Part shown: positions 8,284-16,941 of the stretch, one piece after another
Layout: every line of letters starts with the position of its first letter
How positions within the stretch are numbered: the stretch's first letter is position 1
Assembly (NCBI RefSeq): GCF_016624945.1
Contig: NZ_JACVUI010000019.1
Location: 1 to 40,999 of the forward strand
Origin: Acinetobacter sp. S54
GTDB lineage: Bacteria > Pseudomonadota > Gammaproteobacteria > Pseudomonadales > Moraxellaceae
Reading direction: 5' to 3'
DNA length: 40,999 nt
Made by a program: the position numbers and the translations under genes
The notes under the pieces: generated by a model
What the model was told of the DNA's origin: nothing
The model's input: the letters and a program-made list of their open reading frames with translations, nothing else
Databases searched by the model: none

Positions 8284-9624
8284 TTATAACCCTACCCCTG
8301 TACAATGAGGACTCGTACTTGCATCAATAGCCGCCGTATCAAGCGTTATGCCTGTTTTTGCGGGCATTTTAGCCTGAATAAAATTGTAGACTTGTAGATT
8401 ACGACAGACAATCGCCTGGGTATGCGTTGCATTCAGAACAGGATCAAGTACAACATCGGGTGAACCCAACGTGTCTTTTAAATTGGAAACCAATGCCTGC
8501 GTTACAGGGTATGGAACGTTAGTATCTGCTGTACCTTGAACGATGTAAACGGGTTTATCTATACGTTTAGTGCCGGGTTGATTCGCCGTCAAAAAGGTTT
8601 GAACCGTTTGATTTGTTTTAAAATTATTGGTATCCAGACCAGGATAATCCATGACTTTTTTGTCAGGATTATCCGTCATGAATTTAATAATATCGGTTTT
8701 AAACTTTTCAATCAGACTTAAACTTGCATCGTCATTATCTAAGCAAAGTCCATTTTCGCCCGTCGTTCCCTCGGCAAACTCAGCCAAAGGTTTTGCTCTT
8801 TCCTGAAAAATATCTCGATAATTAAATTGTGTGTCGTATGCTTTGATACCAACGCCTGTAAGCGCAGCATAGGCAAGCAAAGTTGCATAAGAATCTACCG
8901 ACACACGATTGGCTAACGGGACATTGGCAGTTATTTCTTTCTTCTCTATATCGGCCAATGCCGCCGGCGCTACCTCTAAAATAATTTTACCCAAACTCGA
9001 TGCTGGCGCTCCTGCAACCGCACCTAAATATGTTGCATCGTTATTTGCATATTCAGCAGTACCTAAGGAAGCTTGCCCTCCTTGCGACTGACCGACAGAC
9101 ATCCATGTTCCATTGAGCTGACTACCATAATGATCCTTGGCTGCCTTAACTGCTGCAATTGCAGATTTAGCCTCACTTCCTAAATTAAGATACGGATGAA
9201 TTCCTGGTGTTCCTAACCCTTCATAATCAGGTGCAATAACGACATAACCTGCTGCTAAAAGAGTGTCCGCCAAAATTTTAAATCGTGGATTGATGGTCGT
9301 ATTGCTCGGTGCACAGCTATCACCCACCCCAACCGTGCCATGTTCCCAAACGACAACGCGATAACCATCAGCAGGCTGAGTAATTTTTGGAAACATCACC
9401 ATTGCCGTCGCCTTGGCAGTTTTGCCCAGAACATTGACCATGTTATACGTCATTACTTTAACAGATGCAGCGCCTGTAACCTGATCCTTGTTATAAGTCG
9501 TCTCTGAAATATAGGTTTGTTCTGGATTGACTCCAATATAGTCATCATTACTATCATTACATGCACTTAAGAATAATGTCGTAGCTGAAAATGCCAATGC
9601 TAAGGCAATTTTTGACCGTTTCAT
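8284..9624 (-). CDS. Secreted lipoprotein alpha/beta hydrolase, paralog of the gene at 5064-6299
   Basis: The 446-residue protein begins with the lipoprotein signal [22 protein letters not shown] (lipobox LSAC, Cys22). Its architecture repeats that of the 5064-6299 product. VVWEHGTVGVGDSCAPS forms the oxyanion region, YVVIAPDYEGLGTPG is the shared strand, and the nucleophile elbow is GQSQGGQASLG, where the paralog has GHSQGG. The probable catalytic acid is in VQGTADTNVPYP and the histidine in NATHTQAIV. It is about 35 residues longer than its paralog, mainly in the lid-like segment between elbow and acid (about residues 230-345). Secretory lipases of this family cleave esters and triglycerides; the substrate here is unknown. 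Confidence 0.88.
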   Translation of the reverse strand: MKRSKIALALAFSATTLFLSACNDSNDDYIGVNPEQTYISETTYNKDQVTGAASVKVMTYNMVNVLGKTAKATAMVMFPKITQPADGYRVVVWEHGTVGVGDSCAPSNTTINPRFKILADTLLAAGYVVIAPDYEGLGTPGIHPYLNLGSEAKSAIAAVKAAKDHYGSQLNGTWMSVGQSQGGQASLGTAEYANNDATYLGAVAGAPASSLGKIILEVAPAALADIEKKEITANVPLANRVSVDSYATLLAYAALTGVGIKAYDTQFNYRDIFQERAKPLAEFAEGTTGENGLCLDNDDASLSLIEKFKTDIIKFMTDNPDKKVMDYPGLDTNNFKTNQTVQTFLTANQPGTKRIDKPVYIVQGTADTNVPYPVTQALVSNLKDTLGSPDVVLDPVLNATHTQAIVCRNLQVYNFIQAKMPAKTGITLDTAAIDASTSPHCTGVGL

Positions 9625-9691
9625 AAAATATCCTTTTTATGTTTTTTAAGTTTTAGTTTGCATACTCTGCTATGCAAGATTATTTATGCAC

Positions 9692-9721
9692 AAAAAAAGT
9701 GCTCTGCATAGAACACTTTTT
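9692..9721 (-). terminator. Terminator of ubiCA
   Basis: AAAGTG (9696-9701) pairs with CACTTT (9714-9719), with TCT/AGA continuing above one mismatch and a GCAT loop. A-runs on both sides give a T tract on the minus strand, 24 bases past the ubiA stop. It could also act on the plus strand. Confidence 0.78.
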
Positions 9722-9744
9722 AACTGGATGGTCAAAATTATATT

Positions 9745-10626
9745 TTAAAATAGATAAGCCAGAAAAATACCCAAAAATAGAATCACGCCTACCCAACGAT
9801 TATGCCGAAATGCCCAGAAGCATAACTGAGGATCACGAGTTTTGGTTTTTGACCATTGATAAATATAATCAGCAGCAACCAATAATAAAGCGACCAGTCC
9901 CCATGGATACAAAATATCGGCAAGGTATAAAGATGTACCAATTAACACAAGACTTAAAAACTGTAGGAGCGAAATGATTTCAATATCATATTTACCAAAA
10001 AGAATCGCAGTGGATTTCACACCAATTTTTAAATCATATTCACGATCTGTAATCGCATATTGTGTATCAAAGGCAACTGTCCAACATAAATTTCCAAAAT
10101 AAAGTAACCAACATGTCCAATCTAGTGGCTTACCCAATGCCGTAAATGACATCGGAATCCCCCATGAAAATGCCATACCCAATACCACTTGGGGTAAGTG
10201 GGTGTAACGTTTCATAAAGGGATAAACAAACGCTAAGCCTAGAGCACCAAAAGCACAATAAAAAGTTGCAATTGGCAAAAAAAACAGCATACACGCACTG
10301 GCTGCGACCAAAATTAAAAACACGGCTATCGCTTCTTTGGGCCGAATAATACCTGTAGCCAGTGGTCTGGTTTTAGTTCGCTCAACATGACCATCTACTT
10401 CGCGATCAGCAAAATCATTAATAGCACAGCCTGCTGCGCGCATAAAAATCGTACCAAACACAAACGCGAAGAGAATATGTAATGGAGGAATCCCTTCAGC
10501 CGCAATCCATAATGCCCACATGGTTGGCCAGAAAACCAGCTCAGTCCCAATTGGTTTATCAAAACGACATAAATAATAATAGGCTTCTAAACGTTGTCGC
10601 CAAGTGATGGATTGCACTGCTGCCAT
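9745..10626 (-). CDS. ubiA: 4-hydroxybenzoate polyprenyltransferase
   Basis: This integral membrane enzyme attaches the polyprenyl tail to 4-hydroxybenzoate, the first membrane step of ubiquinone synthesis. It is 293 residues (family usually about 290) with eight to nine hydrophobic segments. The first Mg-diphosphate motif is NDFADREVDG near residues 68-77, followed by ERTKTRPLATG. The second aspartate-rich motif is DTQYAITDREYD near residues 187-198. The ATG at 10626 has an AGGGG ribosome site and lies 3 bases after the ubiC stop, so the two are co-transcribed and act in sequence. Confidence 0.97.
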   Translation of the reverse strand: MAAVQSITWRQRLEAYYYLCRFDKPIGTELVFWPTMWALWIAAEGIPPLHILFAFVFGTIFMRAAGCAINDFADREVDGHVERTKTRPLATGIIRPKEAIAVFLILVAASACMLFFLPIATFYCAFGALGLAFVYPFMKRYTHLPQVVLGMAFSWGIPMSFTALGKPLDWTCWLLYFGNLCWTVAFDTQYAITDREYDLKIGVKSTAILFGKYDIEIISLLQFLSLVLIGTSLYLADILYPWGLVALLLVAADYIYQWSKTKTRDPQLCFWAFRHNRWVGVILFLGIFLAYLF

Positions 10627-10629
10627 GGC

Positions 10630-11133
10630 TTACCCCTGCTCAATTTGCTTCTGGATAAAGTTTTCAAATGTTGTGAGAAATGTTTCTTGGACAATAAATT
10701 TACAACCATGCCACACATAACAACTTTGTCGAGTCCAACCATCCTCCAGATAAATTACTCGACGTTCACAGGCTGGGTTTGTGCGCTGAAATAAAAATTT
10801 GCCAATGGGTTTTGTACCAATATGCTGAAAGATTCTGGCTTTTTTTTGTAGGCTTAAAATCGGAAATATACTTTTTGCTTTAACCCAAGGCTGGGTCTCG
10901 CAGCCATACAGTAAACTTTCACGCACCCATGCTGTATGCGCATGCGGCATTTTCATCCATTTACTATCAATAAAACTGAGACGCTGAAAATGTTCTTTAG
11001 TCGGTTCAACTTGAAATTGACCCGAAGCTAAATCTGTCAATTGTTGAGTTAGCGAGCCTGATGCATACAACCATTTCTTTAATTCAGGAGTTAAAATTTT
11101 TTCCTGCTTAAGTCTGGATTGTAGGGTTTGCAT
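10630..11133 (-). CDS. ubiC: Chorismate lyase (chorismate--pyruvate lyase)
   Basis: This small soluble enzyme converts chorismate to 4-hydroxybenzoate plus pyruvate, supplying UbiA. From the preferred ATG at 11133 the product is 167 residues, close to the 165 of E. coli; an upstream in-frame ATG at 11160 would add nine residues but has no ribosome site. Family motifs include LYASGSLTQQLTDLASGQF near the N terminus, the active-site arginine in AWVRESLLYGC, and ARIFQHIGTKPIGKFLF towards the C terminus. It is the first gene of ubiC-ubiA. Confidence 0.93.
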   Translation of the reverse strand: MQTLQSRLKQEKILTPELKKWLYASGSLTQQLTDLASGQFQVEPTKEHFQRLSFIDSKWMKMPHAHTAWVRESLLYGCETQPWVKAKSIFPILSLQKKARIFQHIGTKPIGKFLFQRTNPACERRVIYLEDGWTRQSCYVWHGCKFIVQETFLTTFENFIQKQIEQG

Positions 11134-11302
11134 AACACACTCACTTTGATCAGAACGCATAGTTTAACCGAATTTTTGTCTCGATAATGCGGCGATTTTC
11201 AGCAACATTCTTTTATTCATAAATTTGTAATAAATTTCACCATTTGAGAAAAAATTAATATATTATATAGGGCATTTATCGCAGGCATAGTTTAAGACCA
11301 TT

Positions 11303-11518
11303 ATGATGAATGACAAATTCAGATTTATTTTGCTTTATGGTGGAATATTCTGGGGCTGTGGTTTTACTATTTTAATGTTGCTTTATCGCTATTTCTTTTT
11401 GAATCAACCAAGCCTACCCATTACTGCTTTTGGTGTTTATTTTAGTATTTGCTTTATCGCAGGACTAGTATGGGGAAGTTTAGTACATCATGATATTCAA
11501 AAGAAAATAGTCAGCTAA
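11303..11518 (+). CDS. Two-helix membrane microprotein, unknown function
   Basis: The 71-residue product has two hydrophobic helices, at about residues 8-28 and 40-60, with a short FLNQPSLPIT turn and a charged tail ending HHDIQKKIVS. I do not recognise a family. Support for a real gene comes from the even hydrophobic pattern, a tandem ATG start, and a dedicated strong terminator 20 bases downstream. TTGAGA at 11244 could serve as a -35, but the paired -10 is poor. It sits between ubiC (divergent) and miaE (convergent). Confidence 0.7.
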   Translation: MMNDKFRFILLYGGIFWGCGFTILMLLYRYFFLNQPSLPITAFGVYFSICFIAGLVWGSLVHHDIQKKIVS

Positions 11519-11537
11519 TTACTGTTCAAAAAAGTGT

Positions 11538-11566
11538 AAAAGCCAGTTTTTAAACTGGCTTTTGTG
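11538..11566. terminator. Bidirectional terminator between the microprotein gene and miaE
   Basis: AAAGCCAGTTT pairs with AAACTGGCTTT around 11550, giving an 11-base near-perfect palindrome with A/T runs on both sides. It serves the plus-strand gene at 11303-11518 and the minus-strand miaE. Confidence 0.85.
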
Positions 11567-11584
11567 TGGTTGGATTATGAAAAA

Positions 11585-12247
11585 TCAGACAGATGCAGCT
11601 AGTTTAGCGGGCACACCACTATGAAAACGAAATACATCATCCGTTGACAAAATTAAGTTTTTTTCAACGTCCCGAATATGTGCAATTCGCTGCTGAATAT
11701 CTTCTTCTGGATGTTTCATCTTAGCCGTAGTTGCAACTTCCATTGCCAAAGCCAGATAGTCTTCAAAATGGCGGGACTCTGATTTCAGCAAATAACGATA
11801 GTAACGCCCAAGTTCATCATCCACTAAAGGTGCCAATGCATAAAAACGCTCGCAGGAACGAGCTTCTACAAATGCCCCGACAATCATGACATCAATCAAT
11901 GCTTCAGGTTCATACGTTCGGATCTCTTTACGTAAGCCACCTGCGTAACGTCCTGCACTAACTGCTTTCCATTCCTGTCCACGTTTTTTCATAAACTCAA
12001 GCACTTGCTCGTAATGCAGCATTTCCTCACGAACTAATTGCGCTAGTTTCACCTGCAAATCAGTAAAAAAACTGTAACGGAACATCAGGTTCATGGCCGT
12101 TCCTGCTGCTTTTTTTTCACAATTTGCATGGTCTTGCATCAACAAATCAAGATGATTTATGGCTTCATCTAACCACGCTTGAGGAGTTCTACAACCTAAA
12201 AATACAATGACAGGCTGCATTAATTCATCATAGTTGGGATTTGACAT
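11585..12247 (-). CDS. miaE: tRNA 2-methylthio-N6-isopentenyladenosine-37 hydroxylase
   Basis: MiaE is a non-heme diiron monooxygenase that hydroxylates the isopentenyl group of ms2i6A at tRNA position 37. The 220-residue protein carries the diiron ligand segments expected of a ferritin-like four-helix bundle: NCEKKAAGTAMNLMFRY, REEMLHYEQVLEF, FVEARSCERF and ESRHFEDYLALA. The carboxylate-x-x-His pairs EEMLH and ESRHFE are intact. It follows pdxJ by 10 bases and is likely the last gene of the long minus-strand operon. Confidence 0.93.
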   Translation of the reverse strand: MSNPNYDELMQPVIVFLGCRTPQAWLDEAINHLDLLMQDHANCEKKAAGTAMNLMFRYSFFTDLQVKLAQLVREEMLHYEQVLEFMKKRGQEWKAVSAGRYAGGLRKEIRTYEPEALIDVMIVGAFVEARSCERFYALAPLVDDELGRYYRYLLKSESRHFEDYLALAMEVATTAKMKHPEEDIQQRIAHIRDVEKNLILSTDDVFRFHSGVPAKLAASV

Positions 12248-12257
12248 TTATAAACTC

Positions 12258-12983
12258 TTATCTTGCTGCCTGAATCGCGGTTTTCATTAGTTGTACAGCT
12301 TGAGCTAAACCAACAAAGATACTCTCTGCAATTATCGAATGACCAATATTCAGTTCATGAATTTGAGGAATTGCAGCAATTGGGGCAACATTGTCCAGAT
12401 TAAGGCCATGTCCTGCATTAACAATTAAGCCTTTGCTGGCCGCATATTCTGCACCCTGAATAATGCGCTCAAGTTCAGCACGTTGTGCTTGCTCATTTTC
12501 TGCATCGGCATAAGCCCCCGTATGCAGCTCAATCGTGGGTGCACCACAAGCAATAGCAGCATCAATTTGCGCCAAATCTGCATCAATAAATAAAGATACT
12601 TCACAACCAATTTCAGCGAGAGCCTGAGTAGCCGCTTTAATCTTCTCTAGTTGACCAACCACATCAAGACCACCTTCAGTTGTCACTTCCTGACGGCGCT
12701 CAGGCACAAAGCAAACATGTTGTGGTTTAATCTCTTTGGCAAATTGAACCATTTCCTCAGTTACAGCCATTTCCAAATTCATATGAGTGTTTAACAAGGG
12801 TCGCATACGGCGCACATCATCATCTTGTATATGCCGACGATCTTCGCGCAAATGCAAGGTAATACCCTCTGCACCTGCCTGTTCACAGACCAACGCCGCC
12901 TGAACTGGATCTGGATAAGTTGTACCTCGCGCCTGTCTCAATGTCGCAACGTGATCAATATTCACACCAAGCAAAGCAGCCAT
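12258..12983 (-). CDS. pdxJ: Pyridoxine 5'-phosphate synthase
   Basis: PdxJ condenses 3-amino-2-oxopropyl phosphate with 1-deoxyxylulose 5-phosphate to give pyridoxine 5'-phosphate. The 241-residue length is standard for this TIM-barrel enzyme. Signatures include the N-terminal [17 protein letters not shown], the active-site [16 protein letters not shown], and the C-terminal phosphate-binding [16 protein letters not shown]. An AGGA ribosome site precedes the ATG. It lies 23 bases downstream of recO, an order shared with many gammaproteobacteria. The product is the PLP precursor used by glyA and pabC elsewhere in this window. Confidence 0.98.
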   Translation of the reverse strand: MAALLGVNIDHVATLRQARGTTYPDPVQAALVCEQAGAEGITLHLREDRRHIQDDDVRRMRPLLNTHMNLEMAVTEEMVQFAKEIKPQHVCFVPERRQEVTTEGGLDVVGQLEKIKAATQALAEIGCEVSLFIDADLAQIDAAIACGAPTIELHTGAYADAENEQAQRAELERIIQGAEYAASKGLIVNAGHGLNLDNVAPIAAIPQIHELNIGHSIIAESIFVGLAQAVQLMKTAIQAAR

Positions 12984-13006
12984 AGATAAATCCTGAGAGC
13001 AAAAAA

Positions 13007-13717
13007 TTAAGAATGTGATTGTGTACTTTGTATCCAGAGTTGACGACTTTTTAGAGGCCGATCACCCAACAAAGATGTAATCATTTGACGGTATAGTTTA
13101 CCTAATAATTGCAATTGTTCAGCAGAAAATTCTTCGCCCTCTACATAATTATGCATGCAACAAATTAGCTCACCCATTAGCGTGGCAGAACTACGACTCG
13201 CAACAGGCAAAAAACCTTCTGTTGTCTGAAATTGATAAGACATTAATGTACTAATAGGTTGCTGGTTACAATCCACATGAAAATCGACCGCATAGCCCAA
13301 TTCTTGCAATAAAGCATGTTCAAACTGACGTAGAATTTGTCTTAAAAATAAAGCAGGCTGTGGATGTGAAGACAAAAGCTGCAACTGTGCCAATGTTTTC
13401 TGATATTGACTAAACGTTTGTGGCATCGCTTCTTCTAATGGGCATAAACGTAACAGGATTTCATTTAAGTAAAATCCTGCAAAAAAAGCGTCACCATGAA
13501 AAAAAACTGGATGATTTAAAATCTCAAGCTTAGTGAAATTTTTCAAATCACCTTTGCCTGTCGCTTGTAAAGTAATAGGTTGATATTGAGGGGGAGGTGT
13601 TTGCCTGAGAATCCCGTCCATACGACCATATTCTTCAGTAAACAGATGCACGATGTGGCTTTTTTCCCGATATTTTCGATGATGAACCAAATAGCCATGA
13701 ATCACTTCATTACGCAT
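13007..13717 (-). CDS. recO: DNA repair protein RecO
   Basis: RecO works with RecR to load RecA onto SSB-coated single-stranded DNA and also anneals complementary strands. The 236-residue length fits. The N-terminal OB-fold (residues 1-80) begins [20 protein letters not shown] with the typical [13 protein letters not shown]. The helical centre follows, with [19 protein letters not shown], a classic RecO motif. The cysteine-type zinc site of some RecO proteins is not evident, as usual in gammaproteobacteria. It starts 8 bases after the small lipoprotein gene. Confidence 0.95.
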   Translation of the reverse strand: MRNEVIHGYLVHHRKYREKSHIVHLFTEEYGRMDGILRQTPPPQYQPITLQATGKGDLKNFTKLEILNHPVFFHGDAFFAGFYLNEILLRLCPLEEAMPQTFSQYQKTLAQLQLLSSHPQPALFLRQILRQFEHALLQELGYAVDFHVDCNQQPISTLMSYQFQTTEGFLPVASRSSATLMGELICCMHNYVEGEEFSAEQLQLLGKLYRQMITSLLGDRPLKSRQLWIQSTQSHS

Positions 13718-13725
13718 AGACGAAG

Positions 13726-13923
13726 TTAATCATCCTTTTTTTGTTGGTCTTTATCATCATCACCATCTGGAATAACTGCCTCTACTACAGCAGCCGTACC
13801 TTTCACTACAGCTTTGGTGGTTCCATAAGCGACCTTTACGGGGACAGTCACAATTTTGGTGATACATCCCTGTAGCATTAACACACAGGCTAAAACACCA
13901 ACACATCGCATTATGACTGTCAT
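13726..13923 (-). CDS. Small lipoprotein between era and recO
   Basis: The 65-residue protein has a lipoprotein signal (VGVLACVLMLQGC, lipobox LQGC with Cys19), a short middle part VTVPVKVAYGTTKAVVKGTA, and an acidic/basic tail PDGDDDKDQQKKDD. It resembles short Acinetobacter-type lipoproteins of unknown function. It is embedded in the operon, 25 bases after era and 8 before recO. No role can be assigned. Confidence 0.8.
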   Translation of the reverse strand: MTVIMRCVGVLACVLMLQGCITKIVTVPVKVAYGTTKAVVKGTAAVVEAVIPDGDDDKDQQKKDD

Positions 13924-13948
13924 TACTTATTCTCTATCCACGTATATT

Positions 13949-14983
13949 TTAAATATCACTGTAACCTAGACTCTTGAGCGCACGTTCGTCATCAGACCAG
14001 CCGCCTTTGACTTTCACCCAAAGTGTCAGCATGATTTTCTGCTCAAACATTTTTTCCATATCAGTGCGTGCTTCCATGCCAATACGCTTGAGTTTTGCAC
14101 CTTTTTCACCAATTACAATGGCTTTCTGTCCAGCACGTTCCACGAAAATGGTTGCATCAATGTAGGTACAGGCGGGTTTTAAACGACCTGTCTTTTCATT
14201 AATGGTTTCTTCTTCCGTTTTAAACGACTCAATTTGTACTGTTAAATCATAAGGCAATTCTTCACCAAGCTGACGCATGATTTTTTCACGAATAATTTCA
14301 CTTGCCAAAAAACGCTCAGAACGATCTGTAATTTGATCTAGCGAATAAAGTGGTGGCTGAAAAGGCAAATATTTCTCAATGGTGTCACGTAAGTGATCCA
14401 GATTCGCACCACGTAATGCAGATACAGGCACAATTTCAGCAAAATTCATCAATTTTGCACGCTCACGAATAAGCGGTAAAGCTTCATTCTTATTTTCAAA
14501 CGTATCTAACTTATTAATGACAAGAATGACTGGCATTTCTGCATTTTTAAGCTTTTCCAAAACCAATTCATCATTTTGAGTCCATTTTTGTGCATCTACA
14601 ACGAATAAAACCAAATTGACATCACGCAATGCCGAATGCGCTGCACGGTTCATCATTTTATTGATGGCGCGGACTTCTTTTTTATGCATTCCTGGAGTAT
14701 CAACAAATACCGCCTGAGACTTTTCACGTGAATCGATTCCTACAATCTTATGACGTGTGGTTTGTGGTTTACGTGAAGTAATCGATAGCTTTTGACCCAA
14801 TAAATGGTTCATCAATGTGGATTTACCTACATTCGGTCGTCCAACAATCGCAACAAAGCCACTTCTAAAGTCAGCAGGAATGGTGACACCTTTGTCACTA
14901 AAGAATTGGTCAATCAGTTCATTGGCCTGACTTTCAGGATTTTCATTTGAATCTGGATTGACTTGATCAGAATGCATGGACAT
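13949..14983 (-). CDS. era: GTPase Era
   Basis: Era is an essential GTPase that binds the 3' end of 16S rRNA and assists 30S assembly. The 344-residue protein has an N-terminal extension of about 40 acidic residues compared with the 301 of E. coli. The G motifs are intact: G1 [10 protein letters not shown]2 around [10 protein letters not shown]3 DTPG, G4 NKLD and G5 SALRG. The C-terminal KH domain contains [20 protein letters not shown]. It starts 5 bases after the rnc stop, so coupling with RNase III is expected, as in most proteobacteria. Confidence 0.98.
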   Translation of the reverse strand: MSMHSDQVNPDSNENPESQANELIDQFFSDKGVTIPADFRSGFVAIVGRPNVGKSTLMNHLLGQKLSITSRKPQTTRHKIVGIDSREKSQAVFVDTPGMHKKEVRAINKMMNRAAHSALRDVNLVLFVVDAQKWTQNDELVLEKLKNAEMPVILVINKLDTFENKNEALPLIRERAKLMNFAEIVPVSALRGANLDHLRDTIEKYLPFQPPLYSLDQITDRSERFLASEIIREKIMRQLGEELPYDLTVQIESFKTEEETINEKTGRLKPACTYIDATIFVERAGQKAIVIGEKGAKLKRIGMEARTDMEKMFEQKIMLTLWVKVKGGWSDDERALKSLGYSDI

Positions 14984-14988
14984 GCAGG

Positions 14989-15681
14989 CTATTGCTCCAA
15001 TAACTTTAATATTTCTGCCGCCGCCGCCTGTTCAGCAAAACGTCGGCTTGAACCCTCACCTACAATATTAGGTAGCCCAGCTACCGAACATTGGACTTTA
15101 AAGTGCTGATGAGGGGCATCACCCTGAATATCTACAACCTCGTAAACAGGGAGAGGTTTTTTACGTGCTTGTAGATACTCTTGTAAACGCGATTTAGGAT
15201 CTTTAAGCTGATCACTTGGCTCAATATGATCCAGATAAGGCGTATACCATTTTAAAACAATACTTTTCAGTAACTCTAAATCACCGCTATCCACATAGAT
15301 TGCGCCAATGATGGCTTCGACTGTATCTGCTAATATCGATTCACGATGATGACCACCCGATTTTAATTCACCTGTGCTTAATATTAAACACCGGCTAAGT
15401 TTCAAATCGTTTGCAATCTTGCCTAAAGCTTCCTGGCGTACTAGTGTAGCACGCATACGGGTAAGCCGACCCTCATTTTCATGCGGATAGGTCTGATATA
15501 AATAATTGGCAACAATCATGCCAAGTAATGAATCACCTAAAAACTCAAGGCGCTCATAATTGTATTTGTGACTGACAGATCGGTGTGTTAAAGCAAGCTG
15601 AAGTAACTCAGCTTGCTGAAACTGATAACCAATCCTGCTCGGTAATCGAGGATCACTTAGCTTGGACTGACCTTTGATCAA
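14989..15681 (-). CDS. rnc: Ribonuclease III
   Basis: This double-strand-specific endoribonuclease processes rRNA precursors and mRNA or sRNA duplexes. The 230-residue length is typical. The RNase III signature [20 protein letters not shown] is intact, with the second acidic cluster in [19 protein letters not shown]-terminal double-stranded RNA-binding domain starts near residue 155 ([20 protein letters not shown]) and ends [18 protein letters not shown]. The first 29 bases overlap the 3' end of the upstream DUF4845 gene in another frame, so the two genes are translationally linked. Confidence 0.98.
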   Translation of the reverse strand: MIKGQSKLSDPRLPSRIGYQFQQAELLQLALTHRSVSHKYNYERLEFLGDSLLGMIVANYLYQTYPHENEGRLTRMRATLVRQEALGKIANDLKLSRCLILSTGELKSGGHHRESILADTVEAIIGAIYVDSGDLELLKSIVLKWYTPYLDHIEPSDQLKDPKSRLQEYLQARKKPLPVYEVVDIQGDAPHQHFKVQCSVAGLPNIVGEGSSRRFAEQAAAAEILKLLEQ

Positions 15682-16027
15682 AATTTTTCTCGAATGTTAG
15701 AACTAAATCAATATTCAATAAGAATGGTTTTCTTATTTCGTATTTCTTACTGACGTTTAGACCATCTTGAGTTGATACTTTAGCAATATCTTTGAAATGT
15801 AAATCTCGGATATTGTTCATTTCCAGACGCTGATTCATCTGAGTATCAAACTTAGCAGGTGTAATATCGGAAGGGCTACTTTTTACCAGCTCTTCAATCT
15901 GATTATTAATCACCCGGTCATCCCAATACGCTGGCCAGATTGCAACGGCAGCCTTGACTGCCATCGCAAATAAAATTACCCCAAATAAAATAGCTAAATA
16001 CGAAGCGCCTTGCTGAGACTTACGCAT
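15653..16027 (-). CDS. DUF4845 single-pass membrane protein between lepB and rnc
   Basis: The 124-residue protein has a short basic N terminus, one membrane helix at about residues 8-30 (YLAILFGVILFAMAVKAAVA), and a periplasmic domain of about 90 residues. It corresponds to the DUF4845 protein that occupies this position between lepB and rnc in Pseudomonas (PA0769-type) and relatives. The function is unknown. The N terminus resembles a pilin-like or type I membrane anchor (RKSQQGASYLAILFGVI). It overlaps rnc by 29 bases. Confidence 0.85.
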   Translation of the reverse strand: MRKSQQGASYLAILFGVILFAMAVKAAVAIWPAYWDDRVINNQIEELVKSSPSDITPAKFDTQMNQRLEMNNIRDLHFKDIAKVSTQDGLNVSKKYEIRKPFLLNIDLVLTFEKNFDQRSVQAK

Positions 16028-16050
16028 TTGTAATATTCCTAATCGTGTTT

Positions 16051-16878
16051 TTAGTCAATTTTGCCGTTACGACTGAACGACGGAATTTTAAAGCCCGGCT
16101 CTTTATGCATCCAGATATAAAAAGCACGACCTGTTAAATTTTCCTCAGGAACAAATCCCCAGAAACGGCTATCTGCACTTTGGTCACGGTTATCGCCCAT
16201 CGCAAAATAATGCCCTTTCGGAACAGTCACTTCCCAATATAAACCATCTTGATTCGAATATTTACCATTTTCTATATAATTGATAAATGGTGCCTGACGA
16301 GCGATATTTACGCCTTCAAGCTCACGCATGGTAAAAGTATGATCACCTAAGGTTTCTTTATGATAAATCGACGTTGGCGTATCTAAAATATCTTTTTCAC
16401 GATGAAACTCAGTAGCAACTTTAGGGACTTTCTGACCATTAATTGATAATTGCCCATGATCATAAACAATATGATCGCCTGGCAAACCTACCACACGTTT
16501 AATATAGCTAATGCTAGGTTGCGGTGGATAACGAAAAACGATCACATCACCGCGCTCAGGTTCACCAACATTAATAATTTTCTTATTAATGATAGGTAAA
16601 CGCACACCATAGTCAAACTTATTGACTAAGATAAAATCACCTGTTTCTAGCGTTGGAACCATCGAATCCGAAGGAATATTAAATGGCTCATACAAAAAAG
16701 ACCGTAAAATTAATACAACTGCCAAAACAGGCCAAAAATCATATGCCCATGTAATCAGGAAATTTTCGTTCTCACGACCTTTGGTTGCACGTTGTTTGAA
16801 TACCAATTTATCGAGTAACCATACGATAAAAAACAACAGCGTAACTGGAACGAGAATCAAATTAAAATCAAAATCCAC
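16051..16878 (-). CDS. lepB: Signal peptidase I (leader peptidase)
   Basis: This inner-membrane protease removes signal peptides from Sec and Tat exports. The 275-residue protein has two N-terminal hydrophobic helices (about 6-23 and 45-63). The catalytic serine lies in PFNIPSDSMVPTLETGDFI and the catalytic lysine in SYIKRVVGLPGDHI. The C-terminal box GHYFAMGDNRDQSADSRFWG is also present. The start codon is GTG at 16878, with a GTGAGG ribosome site 4-5 bases before it. A compact GC hairpin (16891-16903) lies just upstream. The position between lepA and rnc is the classical one. Confidence 0.97.
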   Translation of the reverse strand: MDFDFNLILVPVTLLFFIVWLLDKLVFKQRATKGRENENFLITWAYDFWPVLAVVLILRSFLYEPFNIPSDSMVPTLETGDFILVNKFDYGVRLPIINKKIINVGEPERGDVIVFRYPPQPSISYIKRVVGLPGDHIVYDHGQLSINGQKVPKVATEFHREKDILDTPTSIYHKETLGDHTFTMRELEGVNIARQAPFINYIENGKYSNQDGLYWEVTVPKGHYFAMGDNRDQSADSRFWGFVPEENLTGRAFYIWMHKEPGFKIPSFSRNGKID

Positions 16879-16890
16879 AAAACCTCACTC

Positions 16891-16903
16891 GCAGCAACGC
16901 TGC
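16891..16903 (-). promoter_or_regulatory. Small GC hairpin in the lepA-lepB intercistronic gap
   Basis: GCAGC-AAC-GCTGC forms a five-pair stem with a three-base loop, a few bases upstream of the lepB ribosome site on the transcript. No T tract follows. It may influence lepB translation or mRNA processing, but could be chance. Confidence 0.3.
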
Positions 16904-16941
16904 TCGTTTTTCGACTGGGTAAAGCAATGCCTTCCCGCGCC

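Noticed and set aside
9672..9977. 101-codon plus-strand open frame overlapping the 3' end of ubiA
   Set aside because: It runs through the ubiA terminator and into the ubiA coding region in antisense, and has no domain-like features.
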